Below, in pieces: positions 8,849 to 17,212 of a stretch of DNA of 64,000 nucleotides (position 1 is the first letter of the stretch; each line of letters begins with the position of its first letter). A model generated the notes under the pieces. That model was not told where the DNA came from and did not search any database. It saw only the letters and a list, made by a program, of their open reading frames with translations. The stretch covers positions 84,074 to 148,073 of the forward strand of contig CAKTOO010000003.1 of NCBI GenBank assembly GCA_934590165.1, read 5' to 3'. The stretch comes from an uncultured Dysosmobacter sp. GTDB lineage: Bacteria; Bacillota; Clostridia; Oscillospirales; Oscillospiraceae. The position numbers and the translations under genes are program-made.

Positions 8849-9556
8849 TTACTCCCCCTCGGCCATGCGGTAGCCGACGCCGATCTCTGTGAAAAGGTAG
8901 CGGGGCTCGGCGGGGTTTTCCTCGATCTTCCGGCGGATGTTGGCCATGTTCACCCGGAGGATCTGGTTGTCTCCCCCGGCACGGGGGCCCCAGAGCTCCT
9001 TGATGATGAAGTCATAGGTGAGGACCTTGCCAGCGTATTTGGCAAGCAGGGCCACGATGCGGAACTCGCTGAGGGTCAGACGGACATTTTTTCCCCGGAC
9101 CAGGGCCTGGTGCTTGTTGAAGTCCACAACCAGGTCGCCTACCGTGTAGGTCCCCTTTTGAGCGATCTCGTCGTTTCCGGAGACGGTGCGGGTGTGGCGG
9201 ATGGCGGTCCGGACCCGGGCCAGCAGCTCGTCGGTCCCGAAGGGCTTGGTAAGGTAGTCATCGGCACCCAGGTCCAGGGCGCTGACCTTATCTCCCTCGT
9301 GAGAGCGGGCGGAGACCACCACCACCGGCAGGCTGGTCCAGCTGCGCAGCTGGCGGAGAATGTCCATGCCGTCCATGTCCGGCAGGCCCAGGTCCAGAAT
9401 GATAAGGTCCGGGCAGTGGGAGGTGATCATGGACAGGGCCTCCTGGCCGGAGCGGGCCTGCATGGCCTCGTAGCCGTTGGTGTTTAATATGGTGGAGATA
9501 AAGCGGGAGATGCTTTTTTCATCCTCTACCACCAGGATCTTTTCCCGAATATTCAT
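8849..9556 (-). CDS. KdpE-like OmpR-family response regulator
   Basis: A 235-residue response regulator. The receiver has acidic residues at 11-13 and the phospho-acceptor D55 (LIILDLGLPD) with a conserved Lys in YLTKPFG. The C-terminal winged helix is of the OmpR/PhoB type and resembles KdpE. The start is set by GGAGGAGAAGC upstream and by a 4-base ATGA overlap with the kinase gene. No kdpFABC is in the window, so the regulated genes are not evident. Confidence 0.9.
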   Translation of the reverse strand: MNIREKILVVEDEKSISRFISTILNTNGYEAMQARSGQEALSMITSHCPDLIILDLGLPDMDGMDILRQLRSWTSLPVVVVSARSHEGDKVSALDLGADDYLTKPFGTDELLARVRTAIRHTRTVSGNDEIAQKGTYTVGDLVVDFNKHQALVRGKNVRLTLSEFRIVALLAKYAGKVLTYDFIIKELWGPRAGGDNQILRVNMANIRRKIEENPAEPRYLFTEIGVGYRMAEGE

Positions 9557-10671
9557 GCTTCTCCTCCTGTTGATAAGGGTAGACGGAAAGCAAATTCCGC
9601 GCCGCCTGCCAGATTTTGAGCCTCCATGGTGCCGCCGTGGGCCCGGACGATGGCCAGACACACGGAAAGCCCCAGGCCCATGTTGCGCTTTCCGTCGCAG
9701 GACGAGGCTTCGCCGTGCTTCAGTGTGCCGTCAAAAAGCGTGGGCAGCAGGTGGGGGGAGATGCCCTGGCCGTTGTCCCGCACGGAAAACAGCGCGTCGC
9801 CGCCATCGCATTGGACGCTGAGGTTGATCTTTGTGGTGGTTTTGCCGTGGAGCACGGCGTTTTCCAGAAGATTGGACAGGACCTGTCCGATGAGGATGGC
9901 GTCCATGGGGACGAACAGCAGTGTTTCTGGAGCGCAGACCTCCACGGCGACGGCGGGGTAGCGCTTGCGGAATTTTTGCACGGCCACGCCCAGGATCTCC
10001 TCGGCGGGCTCCGGCTCTTTGCGGATGCAGGCGGAGTCGCTGCCGATGCGGGTGATGGAGAGCAGATTTTCCACCACCTGGATGAGCCACTGGGCGTCGT
10101 CACGGACATCTTCCAGCAGGTCCCGCTGCTCCGCCGGGGAGAGGGTGGGCGTTTCCAGAATGGTGGAGGTGGCGCCCACGATGGAGGTCAGGGGAGTGCG
10201 GATATCGTGGGAGACGGAGCGCAGCAGGTTGGCCCGCATTTTCTCCTTCTCATTTTCCACCCGCAGCTCCTGCTGCTGCTTTGCCTGGGAGGTCAGGGTG
10301 CTGGTGATGATGGAGACGCCCAGAAAGGCCAGAAAGCTCAGAGGATAGCCGGAGAGGGTAAAGTTCAGGGCCAGATAAGGGTAGGTGAACACGTAATTGA
10401 CGCAGACAACGCCCAGCAAAGCGGCAACGAGACCGTATAAGTAGCCGGTGGTCAGCCGGGAGATCAGCAGCACCGCCAGTACAAAAATGGGAGAGGCGAA
10501 GCCGTCACCGCTGTTGGACAGGTGGAGCAGGGCACAGAAGACCACCGCACAGAAAAAAATGACCGAGGCGAGCAGGCAGTCTCGCCAGGAAAAGGGAAAG
10601 AGCTGCTTCCAGGTGTGTTGTTCTTTGCGGCGCAAGGCGGAGACCTCCTTTCCGTCAGAGAATGCGTTCAT
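9553..10671 (-). CDS. KdpD C-terminal-type sensor histidine kinase
   Basis: A 372-residue kinase with about four membrane helices (33-125, DUF4118-like as in KdpD), then a short coiled linker, the HisKA motif SVSHDIRTP with H155, and an HATPase domain with N, G1 (DNGQGI) and G2 (GLGLSV) boxes. It corresponds only to the C-terminal half of KdpD: the N-terminal KdpD and Usp domains are missing. It is the first gene of a two-gene operon with its regulator. Confidence 0.88.
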   Translation of the reverse strand: MNAFSDGKEVSALRRKEQHTWKQLFPFSWRDCLLASVIFFCAVVFCALLHLSNSGDGFASPIFVLAVLLISRLTTGYLYGLVAALLGVVCVNYVFTYPYLALNFTLSGYPLSFLAFLGVSIITSTLTSQAKQQQELRVENEKEKMRANLLRSVSHDIRTPLTSIVGATSTILETPTLSPAEQRDLLEDVRDDAQWLIQVVENLLSITRIGSDSACIRKEPEPAEEILGVAVQKFRKRYPAVAVEVCAPETLLFVPMDAILIGQVLSNLLENAVLHGKTTTKINLSVQCDGGDALFSVRDNGQGISPHLLPTLFDGTLKHGEASSCDGKRNMGLGLSVCLAIVRAHGGTMEAQNLAGGAEFAFRLPLSTGGEA

Positions 10672-10771
10672 GATAACATATCACATTTATTATAGCAGAC
10701 TCTCTGTTAATTTTTTGCTAAAAAAACGGGGTGGGGAGGAGCCTGCAGAAAAAATAAAAAAATTTTTTTGT

Positions 10772-10799
10772 ATTTGTTGCACGTTCGCGTGCAACAAAT
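10772..10799. promoter_or_regulatory. Perfect 12-bp inverted repeat with TTCG loop ahead of the phage operon
   Basis: ATTTGTTGCACG and its exact complement are separated by TTCG, 44 bases before the first phage gene. A run A6-T-A7-T7 lies just upstream. It could be an operator or, as RNA, a very stable UUCG-capped hairpin. No clear sigma-A promoter overlaps it. The T-rich tract follows the hairpin only on the minus strand, so it is not a standard terminator for +. Confidence 0.6.
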
Positions 10800-10842
10800 G
10801 CCCTCTGGGGGACCATGGGTATCGATAAAAGGAGGCGGAAAG

Positions 10843-11310
10843 ATGGCTAAGAGCGAAAGCGGACGGCTGGAGCGGTTCTGCCGGGCCTACCTGCGGACCA
10901 TGGACCCGGAGCGGGCCGCCCGGGAGGCGGGCTGCCGGGACGGCTTTGCCCAACTGGAGGCGGAGCGCACCCAGAAGCGGCTGGAGCAGATGCGGGAGGC
11001 GGCCGTGGGCCAGCTGCGCCGGGAGGATGTCCTGCGGCGTCTGGCTCAACTGGCCTTCGGACAGGCCAACGATGGCGTGGAGCTGGCCCTGCGGGGCCGG
11101 GAGACTTCGGCGGAGGAACTGGACCTCTCGGCAGTGGCGGAGATCCGGGTGACGGACAAGGGCGGCGTGGAAGTCAAATTCGTGGACCGGGTGCGGGCGT
11201 TGGAGGCCTTGTGCGGCCTGCTGGGCGGAGACACCGGTACGGGAGCGGAGGAACTGCTCCATGCGCTGAGCGCTGCCGGCGACGAGGAAGGAGCGTGGGA
11301 ACACGGCTGA
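10843..11310 (+). CDS. Phage terminase small subunit
   Basis: A 155-residue protein with an N-terminal helix-turn-helix-like region (FCRAYLRTMDPERAAREAGC) typical of PBSX XtmA-type small terminases that bind DNA at the packaging start. It is the first gene of the phage operon and is followed by the large subunit. The start at 10843 follows AAAAGGAGGCGGAAAG. Confidence 0.8.
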   Translation: MAKSESGRLERFCRAYLRTMDPERAAREAGCRDGFAQLEAERTQKRLEQMREAAVGQLRREDVLRRLAQLAFGQANDGVELALRGRETSAEELDLSAVAEIRVTDKGGVEVKFVDRVRALEALCGLLGGDTGTGAEELLHALSAAGDEEGAWEHG

Positions 11311-11311
11311 G

Positions 11312-12553
11312 GTGTTGCGGTTTTCCCCCAAGCAGCGGCAGGTTTTGACCTGGTGGTGCCGTCCGGGGCAGCCCTGGGAGGCCATCATCTGCGATGGGGC
11401 CGTCCGAAGCGGAAAGACGTTTTCCATGGGACTGTCCTTTTTCCTATGGGCGCAGACCTGCTTCAACGGTCAGCAGCTGGGCCTGTGCGGCAAAACCATC
11501 ACCTCCCTGCGGCGGAACCTTCTGACGGAACTGCTGCCGTTTTTGGGGCGGCTGGGCTTTTCCTGCCGGGAGAAGCGGTCGGAGAATCTGCTGATTGTGC
11601 GCTACGGCGGCCATGAGAACCGATATCTGCTCTTTGGCGGCAGGGACGAGTCCAGCGCGGCCCTTATCCAGGGCAGCACATTGGCGGGGGTGCTGCTGGA
11701 CGAAGCGGCGCTGATGCCCCGCTCTTTCGTGGAGCAGGCCTGCGCCCGATGCTCCGTGACGGGGAGCCGGTTGTGGTTCAACTGCAACCCCGAGGGGCCC
11801 CAGCACTGGTTTTACCGGGAGTGGGTCCTGAAGGCGGAGGAACGGCGGGCGCTGTATCTCCATTTTACCATGGAGGACAACCCCGCCCTGTCTCCCCGCA
11901 TCCGGGCTCGCTACCGCAGGGCCTACTCGGGTGTGTTCTACCGGCGGTTCGTGCTGGGGGAGTGGACGGCGGCCCAGGGCCTGGTCTACGACTTTTTCGA
12001 CCGGCAGCGGGACGCGGTGCCCGCGCCGGAAGGGCCTTTCCGCCAGTGGCGCATCTCCGTGGATTACGGCACGGCCAATCCGGCGTCCTTCGGCCTTTGG
12101 GGGCTTCTGGACGGTGTTTGGTACCGGGTGGCGGAGCGGTATTTCGATTCCCGGAAGGAGGGGTGGCAGAAAACGGACGCGGAATACGCCGCGGACCTCA
12201 AAGAGCTGGCGGCGGGACGGAACGTCCAGAGGGTCATCGTGGACCCGTCGGCGGCCAGCTTCATCGAGACGCTGCGGCGGGAGGGCTTTTGCGTGGCGCG
12301 GGCGGTGAACGATGTGGCCGACGGCATCCGGGTAACAGCGGATCTGCTGAAAAGCGGACGAATCGTCCTGTGCCGGGAGTGCGGCGACTGCCTGCGGGAG
12401 ATGGAACAGTACTGCTGGGATGAGCGGGGCGGCCGGGATGCCCCGCGGAAGGAGAACGACCACGCCATGGACGACCTGCGGTATTTTGCCATGGACCTGG
12501 CGGGAGAGGAACACGGCGGTTTCGCGGCGACGTATGTGGAACGGCGGATATGA
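11312..12553 (+). CDS. Phage terminase large subunit (PBSX XtmB-like)
   Basis: A 413-residue packaging motor. Walker A GAVRSGKT is at 29-36, Walker B (LAGVLLDEAALM) follows in the middle of the ATPase domain, and the C-terminal nuclease shows acidic clusters (VDYGTANP, IVDPSAAS, HAMDDLRYF). It starts at GTG 11312, one base after the small subunit stop, and ends in an ATGA overlap with the portal gene. All expected catalytic regions are intact. Confidence 0.9.
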   Translation: MLRFSPKQRQVLTWWCRPGQPWEAIICDGAVRSGKTFSMGLSFFLWAQTCFNGQQLGLCGKTITSLRRNLLTELLPFLGRLGFSCREKRSENLLIVRYGGHENRYLLFGGRDESSAALIQGSTLAGVLLDEAALMPRSFVEQACARCSVTGSRLWFNCNPEGPQHWFYREWVLKAEERRALYLHFTMEDNPALSPRIRARYRRAYSGVFYRRFVLGEWTAAQGLVYDFFDRQRDAVPAPEGPFRQWRISVDYGTANPASFGLWGLLDGVWYRVAERYFDSRKEGWQKTDAEYAADLKELAAGRNVQRVIVDPSAASFIETLRREGFCVARAVNDVADGIRVTADLLKSGRIVLCRECGDCLREMEQYCWDERGGRDAPRKENDHAMDDLRYFAMDLAGEEHGGFAATYVERRI

Positions 12554-13740
12554 CAGAGAGACGGAGGCGGATATCAAACGTGAGATGGTTTAAAAAGCGG
12601 GAGAGCGTATCGGCGGCACCGGTACAGCTGCGCAGCGGTGAACAGCACCCCTTCGGGATGCTGGGGGACTATGTGCCTCTGCGCAGCGGGGAGGACCGGC
12701 TGTACCGGGCGGTGCGGGAGGCGGTGCCTTTGGTGGACGCCGCCATTTACAAGCTGGTGCGGATGTGCGGCGGCGTGACCGCCCACTGCGGCGACGCCGC
12801 GGCGGAACGGGAGCTGGCGGTGTTCTTGCGGACGGTGCCCGTGGGGCGGGGACAGTTCGGCATGAACGCCTTTCTGGACTGCTACCTGGATTCTCTGCTG
12901 ACCTACGGCAGAGCGGTGGGAGAGATGGTGCCTGCCGGCGGAAACCGGGACATCGCCGCGCTGCTGTGCGGCCGGGTGGACCGGTTGGAGATCCGGGAGG
13001 GGGAGCACCCCCTGGACTTTGTGCTCTGCGGGCCGGATGAGTACGGGCACATCCAGCCCCTGCCCTACCAGCAGCTGCTGCTGTTCACGCCCTTCCACCC
13101 GGAGGCGGAGAATCCCTACGGCGTGTCGCTGCTGCGGTCGCTGCCGTTCCTGGCGGACATCCTCATGAAGATCTACCACACCATCGGCGTCAACTGGGAG
13201 CGGTGCGGCAATGTGCGCTTTGCCGTCACCTGCCGGGACGGCGAGGGACAGGCGGCGGAGCGGAGCCGCCAGCTGGCCGGGGAGTGGTCCCGGGCCATGG
13301 CGGAGAGCCGCAACGGAAGCGTCCGGGACTTTGTGGCGGTGGGCGACGTGGAGATCCGCGTCATCGGCGGAGACGCGCCCATTCTGGACAGCGAGGTGCC
13401 AGTGCGGCAGATTTTGGAGCAGATCGTGGCCAAGACCGGTATCCCGCCCTTTATGTTGGGCCTCAGCTGGAGCTCCACGGAGCGGATGAGCGCCCAGCAG
13501 GCGGACCTGCTGACCACGGAGATCACCGCCATCCGCCGGACGATGACACCGGTGGTGGAGCGGGTGTGCCGCATGTGGCTGCGGATGCACGGGTATTCCT
13601 GCGGCTGCGAAGTGATATGGGATGACATCAACCTCCAGGACGAGGTAGAGGAGTCCAGGGCGGAGCTTTACCGGGAACAGGCCAGGCGGCTGCGCATTGA
13701 AAACGACCGGATGGAACAGGAAAACGAGGGAGGCGTGTAA
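12550..13740 (+). CDS. Phage portal protein
   Basis: A 396-residue portal protein of the SPP1/PBSX class. The central region (GVSLLRSLPFLADILMKIYH) and the C-terminal part with TGIPPFMLGLSW...ERMSAQQADLL are typical of portals forming the 12-mer head vertex. It overlaps the terminase stop by 4 bases. A GTG at 12580 with GGAGGCGG upstream is an alternative start. Confidence 0.88.
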   Translation: MTERRRRISNVRWFKKRESVSAAPVQLRSGEQHPFGMLGDYVPLRSGEDRLYRAVREAVPLVDAAIYKLVRMCGGVTAHCGDAAAERELAVFLRTVPVGRGQFGMNAFLDCYLDSLLTYGRAVGEMVPAGGNRDIAALLCGRVDRLEIREGEHPLDFVLCGPDEYGHIQPLPYQQLLLFTPFHPEAENPYGVSLLRSLPFLADILMKIYHTIGVNWERCGNVRFAVTCRDGEGQAAERSRQLAGEWSRAMAESRNGSVRDFVAVGDVEIRVIGGDAPILDSEVPVRQILEQIVAKTGIPPFMLGLSWSSTERMSAQQADLLTTEITAIRRTMTPVVERVCRMWLRMHGYSCGCEVIWDDINLQDEVEESRAELYREQARRLRIENDRMEQENEGGV

Positions 13741-13746
13741 AAGAAC

Positions 13747-14595
13747 ATGGCGACGGAGGAAATGCAGAGGGAGTTGGAGCGCATTAACCAGTTTGCCAAG
13801 ACACCGCTGACGGCAGAGCAGGTGTATACCTTTACGCTGCGGCTGTGTGACAACGAGGTGGACCGGGATCTGGAGCGGTTCGCACCAGAGGCCCTGGAGG
13901 AGCTGGGCAGGCTGTTCGTGGGCAAGAGCGGCGTGTTTGACCACCAGTGGTCCGCTCAGGGCCAGACGGCCCGCATCTACCGCACCGAGGTGGTGGAGGA
14001 GCCCGCCGTCACCACGGCGGCGGGAGACCGCTACCGCTGGCTGAAGGGCTGGGCCTACCTGCTGCGGACGGAAAAGAACGCGGACCTCATCGCGGAGATC
14101 GAGGGCGGTATCAAAAAGGAGGTCAGTGTGGGATGCAGCATGGCGCGGCAGGTGTGCTCCATCTGCGGTGCCGAGGGCGGCTGCCAGCATGTGAAGGGAC
14201 AGCAGTACGGCGGCAAGCTGTGCTTCACGGAGCTGCGGGAGCCCCTGGACGCCTATGAGTGGTCCTTTGTGGCAGTGCCCGCCCAACGGGGGGCCGGCGT
14301 TTTGAAACGCTATGGCCAGGAGGACCGGCAGGCGGCCCTGCTGCGCAAGCAGGCGGCGCTGGGACAGAAGTACCTGAAGGAGCTGCGCCGGGAGGTGGTG
14401 CGCCTTGCCATGCTGGCGGACGACGGATTGGACGGCGGCGTGTTCGCCGCGGCGGCGGACCGACTGGAGGAGCCGGAGCTGCTGGAACTGAAGCGGGCCT
14501 ATGAAAAGCAGGCGGCCCGGCGCTTTCCTGCCATGCCCCAGCTGCGGGACCGGGAACCGGAGCAGCGGGGCGATGAGACCGTATTTCTCGTCTGA
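13747..14595 (+). CDS. Putative capsid maturation protease with a zinc-binding insertion
   Basis: A 282-residue protein in the prohead-protease position between portal and capsid genes. It has a protease-like core: DHQWSAQ (H66), KKEVSVG (S127) and YEWSFVAVPAQ near 170-180. This His/Ser layout is like HK97-type prohead proteases, but the assignment of catalytic residues is inferred. A CSIC...CQH cluster (C137, C140, C146, H148) looks like a zinc site between the two parts. The last ~90 residues are helical and charged and could act as scaffold. Confidence 0.65.
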   Translation: MATEEMQRELERINQFAKTPLTAEQVYTFTLRLCDNEVDRDLERFAPEALEELGRLFVGKSGVFDHQWSAQGQTARIYRTEVVEEPAVTTAAGDRYRWLKGWAYLLRTEKNADLIAEIEGGIKKEVSVGCSMARQVCSICGAEGGCQHVKGQQYGGKLCFTELREPLDAYEWSFVAVPAQRGAGVLKRYGQEDRQAALLRKQAALGQKYLKELRREVVRLAMLADDGLDGGVFAAAADRLEEPELLELKRAYEKQAARRFPAMPQLRDREPEQRGDETVFLV

Positions 14596-14621
14596 GGACG
14601 ATAAAAGAAAGGAGAACAGGC

Positions 14622-14966
14622 ATGAATTATTCTTATGAGGGCATCGGACAGTGGTGTGCCACCTTCGCGGGCAGCCAGGTGGAGGAGGGGCAGGTGGTCA
14701 AGCTCACCGCCGGAAAGACCGTGGGCCCCTGCACCGCCGGAGACGGCTTCTGCGGCGTGGTGCAGAGCGTCAGCCGGGATGGAGAGGCCTGCACCGTGGC
14801 CCTGGGCGGCATGGTACAGGCGGCCTACACCGGCACGGCGCCCGCCCTGGGCTGGAGCGGCCTTTCCGCCAACGGCGCCGGCGGCGTCAAGGCGGACAGC
14901 ACCGGCCACAGCTACCTGGTGGTGGATGTGGACAGCACCGTCGGCACCGTGACATTCGTACTGTAA
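14622..14966 (+). CDS. Small capsid-associated protein (decoration-like)
   Basis: A 114-residue Gly/Ala/Val-rich beta protein directly before the major capsid gene, where PBSX-like and other phages encode a decoration or stabilising protein (DUF2190-like). It has a strong AAAGGAG site. The function is inferred from position and composition only. Confidence 0.55.
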   Translation: MNYSYEGIGQWCATFAGSQVEEGQVVKLTAGKTVGPCTAGDGFCGVVQSVSRDGEACTVALGGMVQAAYTGTAPALGWSGLSANGAGGVKADSTGHSYLVVDVDSTVGTVTFVL

Positions 14967-14979
14967 GGAGGAACGAGAT

Positions 14980-16011
14980 ATGGCATATCATTACGAGAAT
15001 ATCCATCTGGAGAAGGGCATGTATGGCCGCAGCGGCCAGAGCTTTGCCAAGACGCTGGAGGAACTGGACCCCAGTGAGCACTACCGCGGCACGCCCCTGG
15101 AGGGCCTGGACGCTTTCCAACGGCAGCTTAAACGCTTCGGCATCAAGGTAAAGGGCGCCGGCAGCGACATGGTGGAGAAATTTTTCCACACCACCGAGTC
15201 CTCCGTGCTGTTCCCGGAGTTTGTGTCCCGCGTGGTGCGCCAGGGACTGGAGGAGGGCAGCATCCTGCCGGACCTGGTGGCGACCGTGACCCATTTTGAC
15301 GGCATGGACTACCGCTCCATTACCTCCGTGCCCACGGAGGAGGACAAGAAGCTCCGCCGGGTGGAGGAAGGTGCCGCCATCCCCGAGACCGTGATCCGCA
15401 CCCAGGAGAATCTGGTGCGCCTGCACAAGCGGGGCCGTATGCTGGTAGCGTCCTATGAGGCCATCCGCTTCCAGCGGCTGGACCTGTTTTCCGTGACCCT
15501 GCGCCAGATCGGCGCCTACATCGGCCGGATGCACCTGGCGGACGCCGTGGGCGTCCTCACCGCCGGCGACGGCAACGGTAACGCCGCTGCGGTGTACAAG
15601 GTGGGTACCGACCCCATTTCCGGCTCCGCCGGGACCCTCAGCTACGAGGCCATGGTGGACTTCTGGAGCCAGTTTGACCCCTACACCATGAATACGCTGC
15701 TGGTGGGCAGCGATATGATGCTGGCCATGCTGAAGATGCAGGAGTTCCAGAACCCGCTGACCGGCCTGAACTTCCAGGGCACCGGCACCCTGACCACACC
15801 CCTGGGCGCCAAGCTGCTACGCAGCAGTGTGGTGCCCGCAGGCACCCTCATCGGCCTGGACAAGCGCTATGCCCTGGAGCAGATCAGCAGCAGCGATATC
15901 CTGGTGGAATATGACAAGCTCATCGACCGCCAGCTGGAGCGGGCGGCCATTACCTCCATCTCCGGCTTTGCCAAGCTGTCCACGGACGCTTCCAAGGTCC
16001 TGAAGGTGTGA
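14980..16011 (+). CDS. Phage major capsid protein
   Basis: A 343-residue protein in capsid position, with the N-terminal arm (about 1-80), a central region of helices and strands, and a C-terminal part containing GLDKRYALEQISSSDILVEYD typical of HK97-fold capsid proteins of Firmicutes prophages. It has the best ribosome site of the operon (AAGGAGGAACGAGAT), consistent with a high-copy structural protein. Confidence 0.85.
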   Translation: MAYHYENIHLEKGMYGRSGQSFAKTLEELDPSEHYRGTPLEGLDAFQRQLKRFGIKVKGAGSDMVEKFFHTTESSVLFPEFVSRVVRQGLEEGSILPDLVATVTHFDGMDYRSITSVPTEEDKKLRRVEEGAAIPETVIRTQENLVRLHKRGRMLVASYEAIRFQRLDLFSVTLRQIGAYIGRMHLADAVGVLTAGDGNGNAAAVYKVGTDPISGSAGTLSYEAMVDFWSQFDPYTMNTLLVGSDMMLAMLKMQEFQNPLTGLNFQGTGTLTTPLGAKLLRSSVVPAGTLIGLDKRYALEQISSSDILVEYDKLIDRQLERAAITSISGFAKLSTDASKVLKV

Positions 16012-16038
16012 GTGCCGTCCGGCGGGGAGACATGACGC

Positions 16039-16401
16039 ATGGAACAGACGATCCAAAAGTTGGCAGAGACGGTGAGCGGCGCTGGAGAGGATGAGACGGC
16101 CCTGCTGGAGGCCCTGTGCGGCGCGGCCATCCGCCGCTGGCGGGGACGGCTCCGGGAGGGACTGACGGCCGAGGACTGCGGCACGGCCTTCCACTGCGCG
16201 GCGGCCTTTACCGCCGCGGCGGACCTGCTCTCCGGCGGCGGAGACAGCGCCGCGTCCTTTACAGCGGGGCAGGTGTCAGTGAAAGCCAGGACGGCGGCGG
16301 ATTCCGCCGCCCTGGCCGTATCCCTCCGTCAGGCGGCGGAGGAGCTGATGGCACCCTACACCGTGCCGGGGGACTTCGCATTCCTGGGGGTGCGGGGATG
16401 A
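16039..16401 (+). CDS. Putative head-tail connector protein
   Basis: A 120-residue, Ala-rich, helical protein right after the capsid gene, the position of PBSX XkdH-type connector genes. No motif allows a stronger call. It overlaps the next gene by ATGA. Confidence 0.5.
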   Translation: MEQTIQKLAETVSGAGEDETALLEALCGAAIRRWRGRLREGLTAEDCGTAFHCAAAFTAAADLLSGGGDSAASFTAGQVSVKARTAADSAALAVSLRQAAEELMAPYTVPGDFAFLGVRG

Positions 16402-16721
16402 GACGAAACCTGATGCGGGACCTGCTGGACCGGTGGGGACAGGAGGCCACCGTGGAGACTGCGGGTGGCACCACAGAGGCCAGGGCCTTTTTGCAGCCAC
16501 TGGCGGAGCGGAGCGAGGCTGTGCCGGAGTGCGTGACCAACATCGGCTGGACAGATGAGCGGCTGTGGCTGTATCTGGGCGATACGGCGGCGGACACGGG
16601 AGACACCGTCACGTGGAACGGCAGGCGCTTCCGGGTACGGAGCGGACGGCCCTGGTATGTGGGCAGGCGGCTGAACCACTGGTGGGCGGTGTTGGAGGCG
16701 GCAAAGGAGGCGGCGGAGTGA
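16398..16721 (+). CDS. Putative head completion/stopper protein
   Basis: A 107-residue protein with beta-rich sequence (TGDTVTWNGRRFRVRSGRPWYVG) like small stopper proteins that close the connector below the portal. It starts at ATG 16398 overlapping the previous stop and overlaps the next gene at GTGA. Assigned by size and position. Confidence 0.5.
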   Translation: MRRNLMRDLLDRWGQEATVETAGGTTEARAFLQPLAERSEAVPECVTNIGWTDERLWLYLGDTAADTGDTVTWNGRRFRVRSGRPWYVGRRLNHWWAVLEAAKEAAE

Positions 16722-17212
16722 GAGAATTGGCGTTGGTGCGGGACGAGGTGGTCCGGGCCCTGCGGGAGGCGGGGCTCACCGCCTTTGCCGCCTGGCCTCC
16801 GGAGCGGATGCGGGACTACGGCGGCGCCGTGGCGGCGGTGGACGTAGGCACCGCGGAAAGCGGGGCCGTGGGCTTTTGCAACTACCTGGGCGAGACTTAT
16901 GACCAGACCCTTGGCACGGTGCGGGAGGTGTACGGCAAACAGCTGGAGGCGGAGATCCTGGTGGACCTCCGGGCGCAGCGGGCGGCGGACTGCGAAGCGG
17001 CCTGCGCTCAGGCGGCGGATGTGCTGCTGGGCGGGCTCGCGGAGGGCATTCGCTGCGGAGAGCTGGCCTGGGAGGGCCTTTGCTGGGACAAAACCGCCGG
17101 AATGTTCCGGCGCCGGGGGCGCCTGCAGTGCCGGGCAGTGTTCGTGGCGGAGACCGGCGAAGACGATGAGACATTTTTGGACTTTCGACTGAAGGGAGTT
17201 TTGACCACTTGA
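16718..17212 (+). CDS. Putative tail terminator/tail completion protein
   Basis: A 164-residue protein between the connector genes and the sheath gene, matching the position of XkdJ-like tail terminators. It starts at GTG 16718 overlapping the previous stop. The C-terminal half contains FRRRGRLQCRAVFVAET and a beta-rich end. The role is inferred from order. Confidence 0.5.
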   Translation: MRELALVRDEVVRALREAGLTAFAAWPPERMRDYGGAVAAVDVGTAESGAVGFCNYLGETYDQTLGTVREVYGKQLEAEILVDLRAQRAADCEAACAQAADVLLGGLAEGIRCGELAWEGLCWDKTAGMFRRRGRLQCRAVFVAETGEDDETFLDFRLKGVLTT

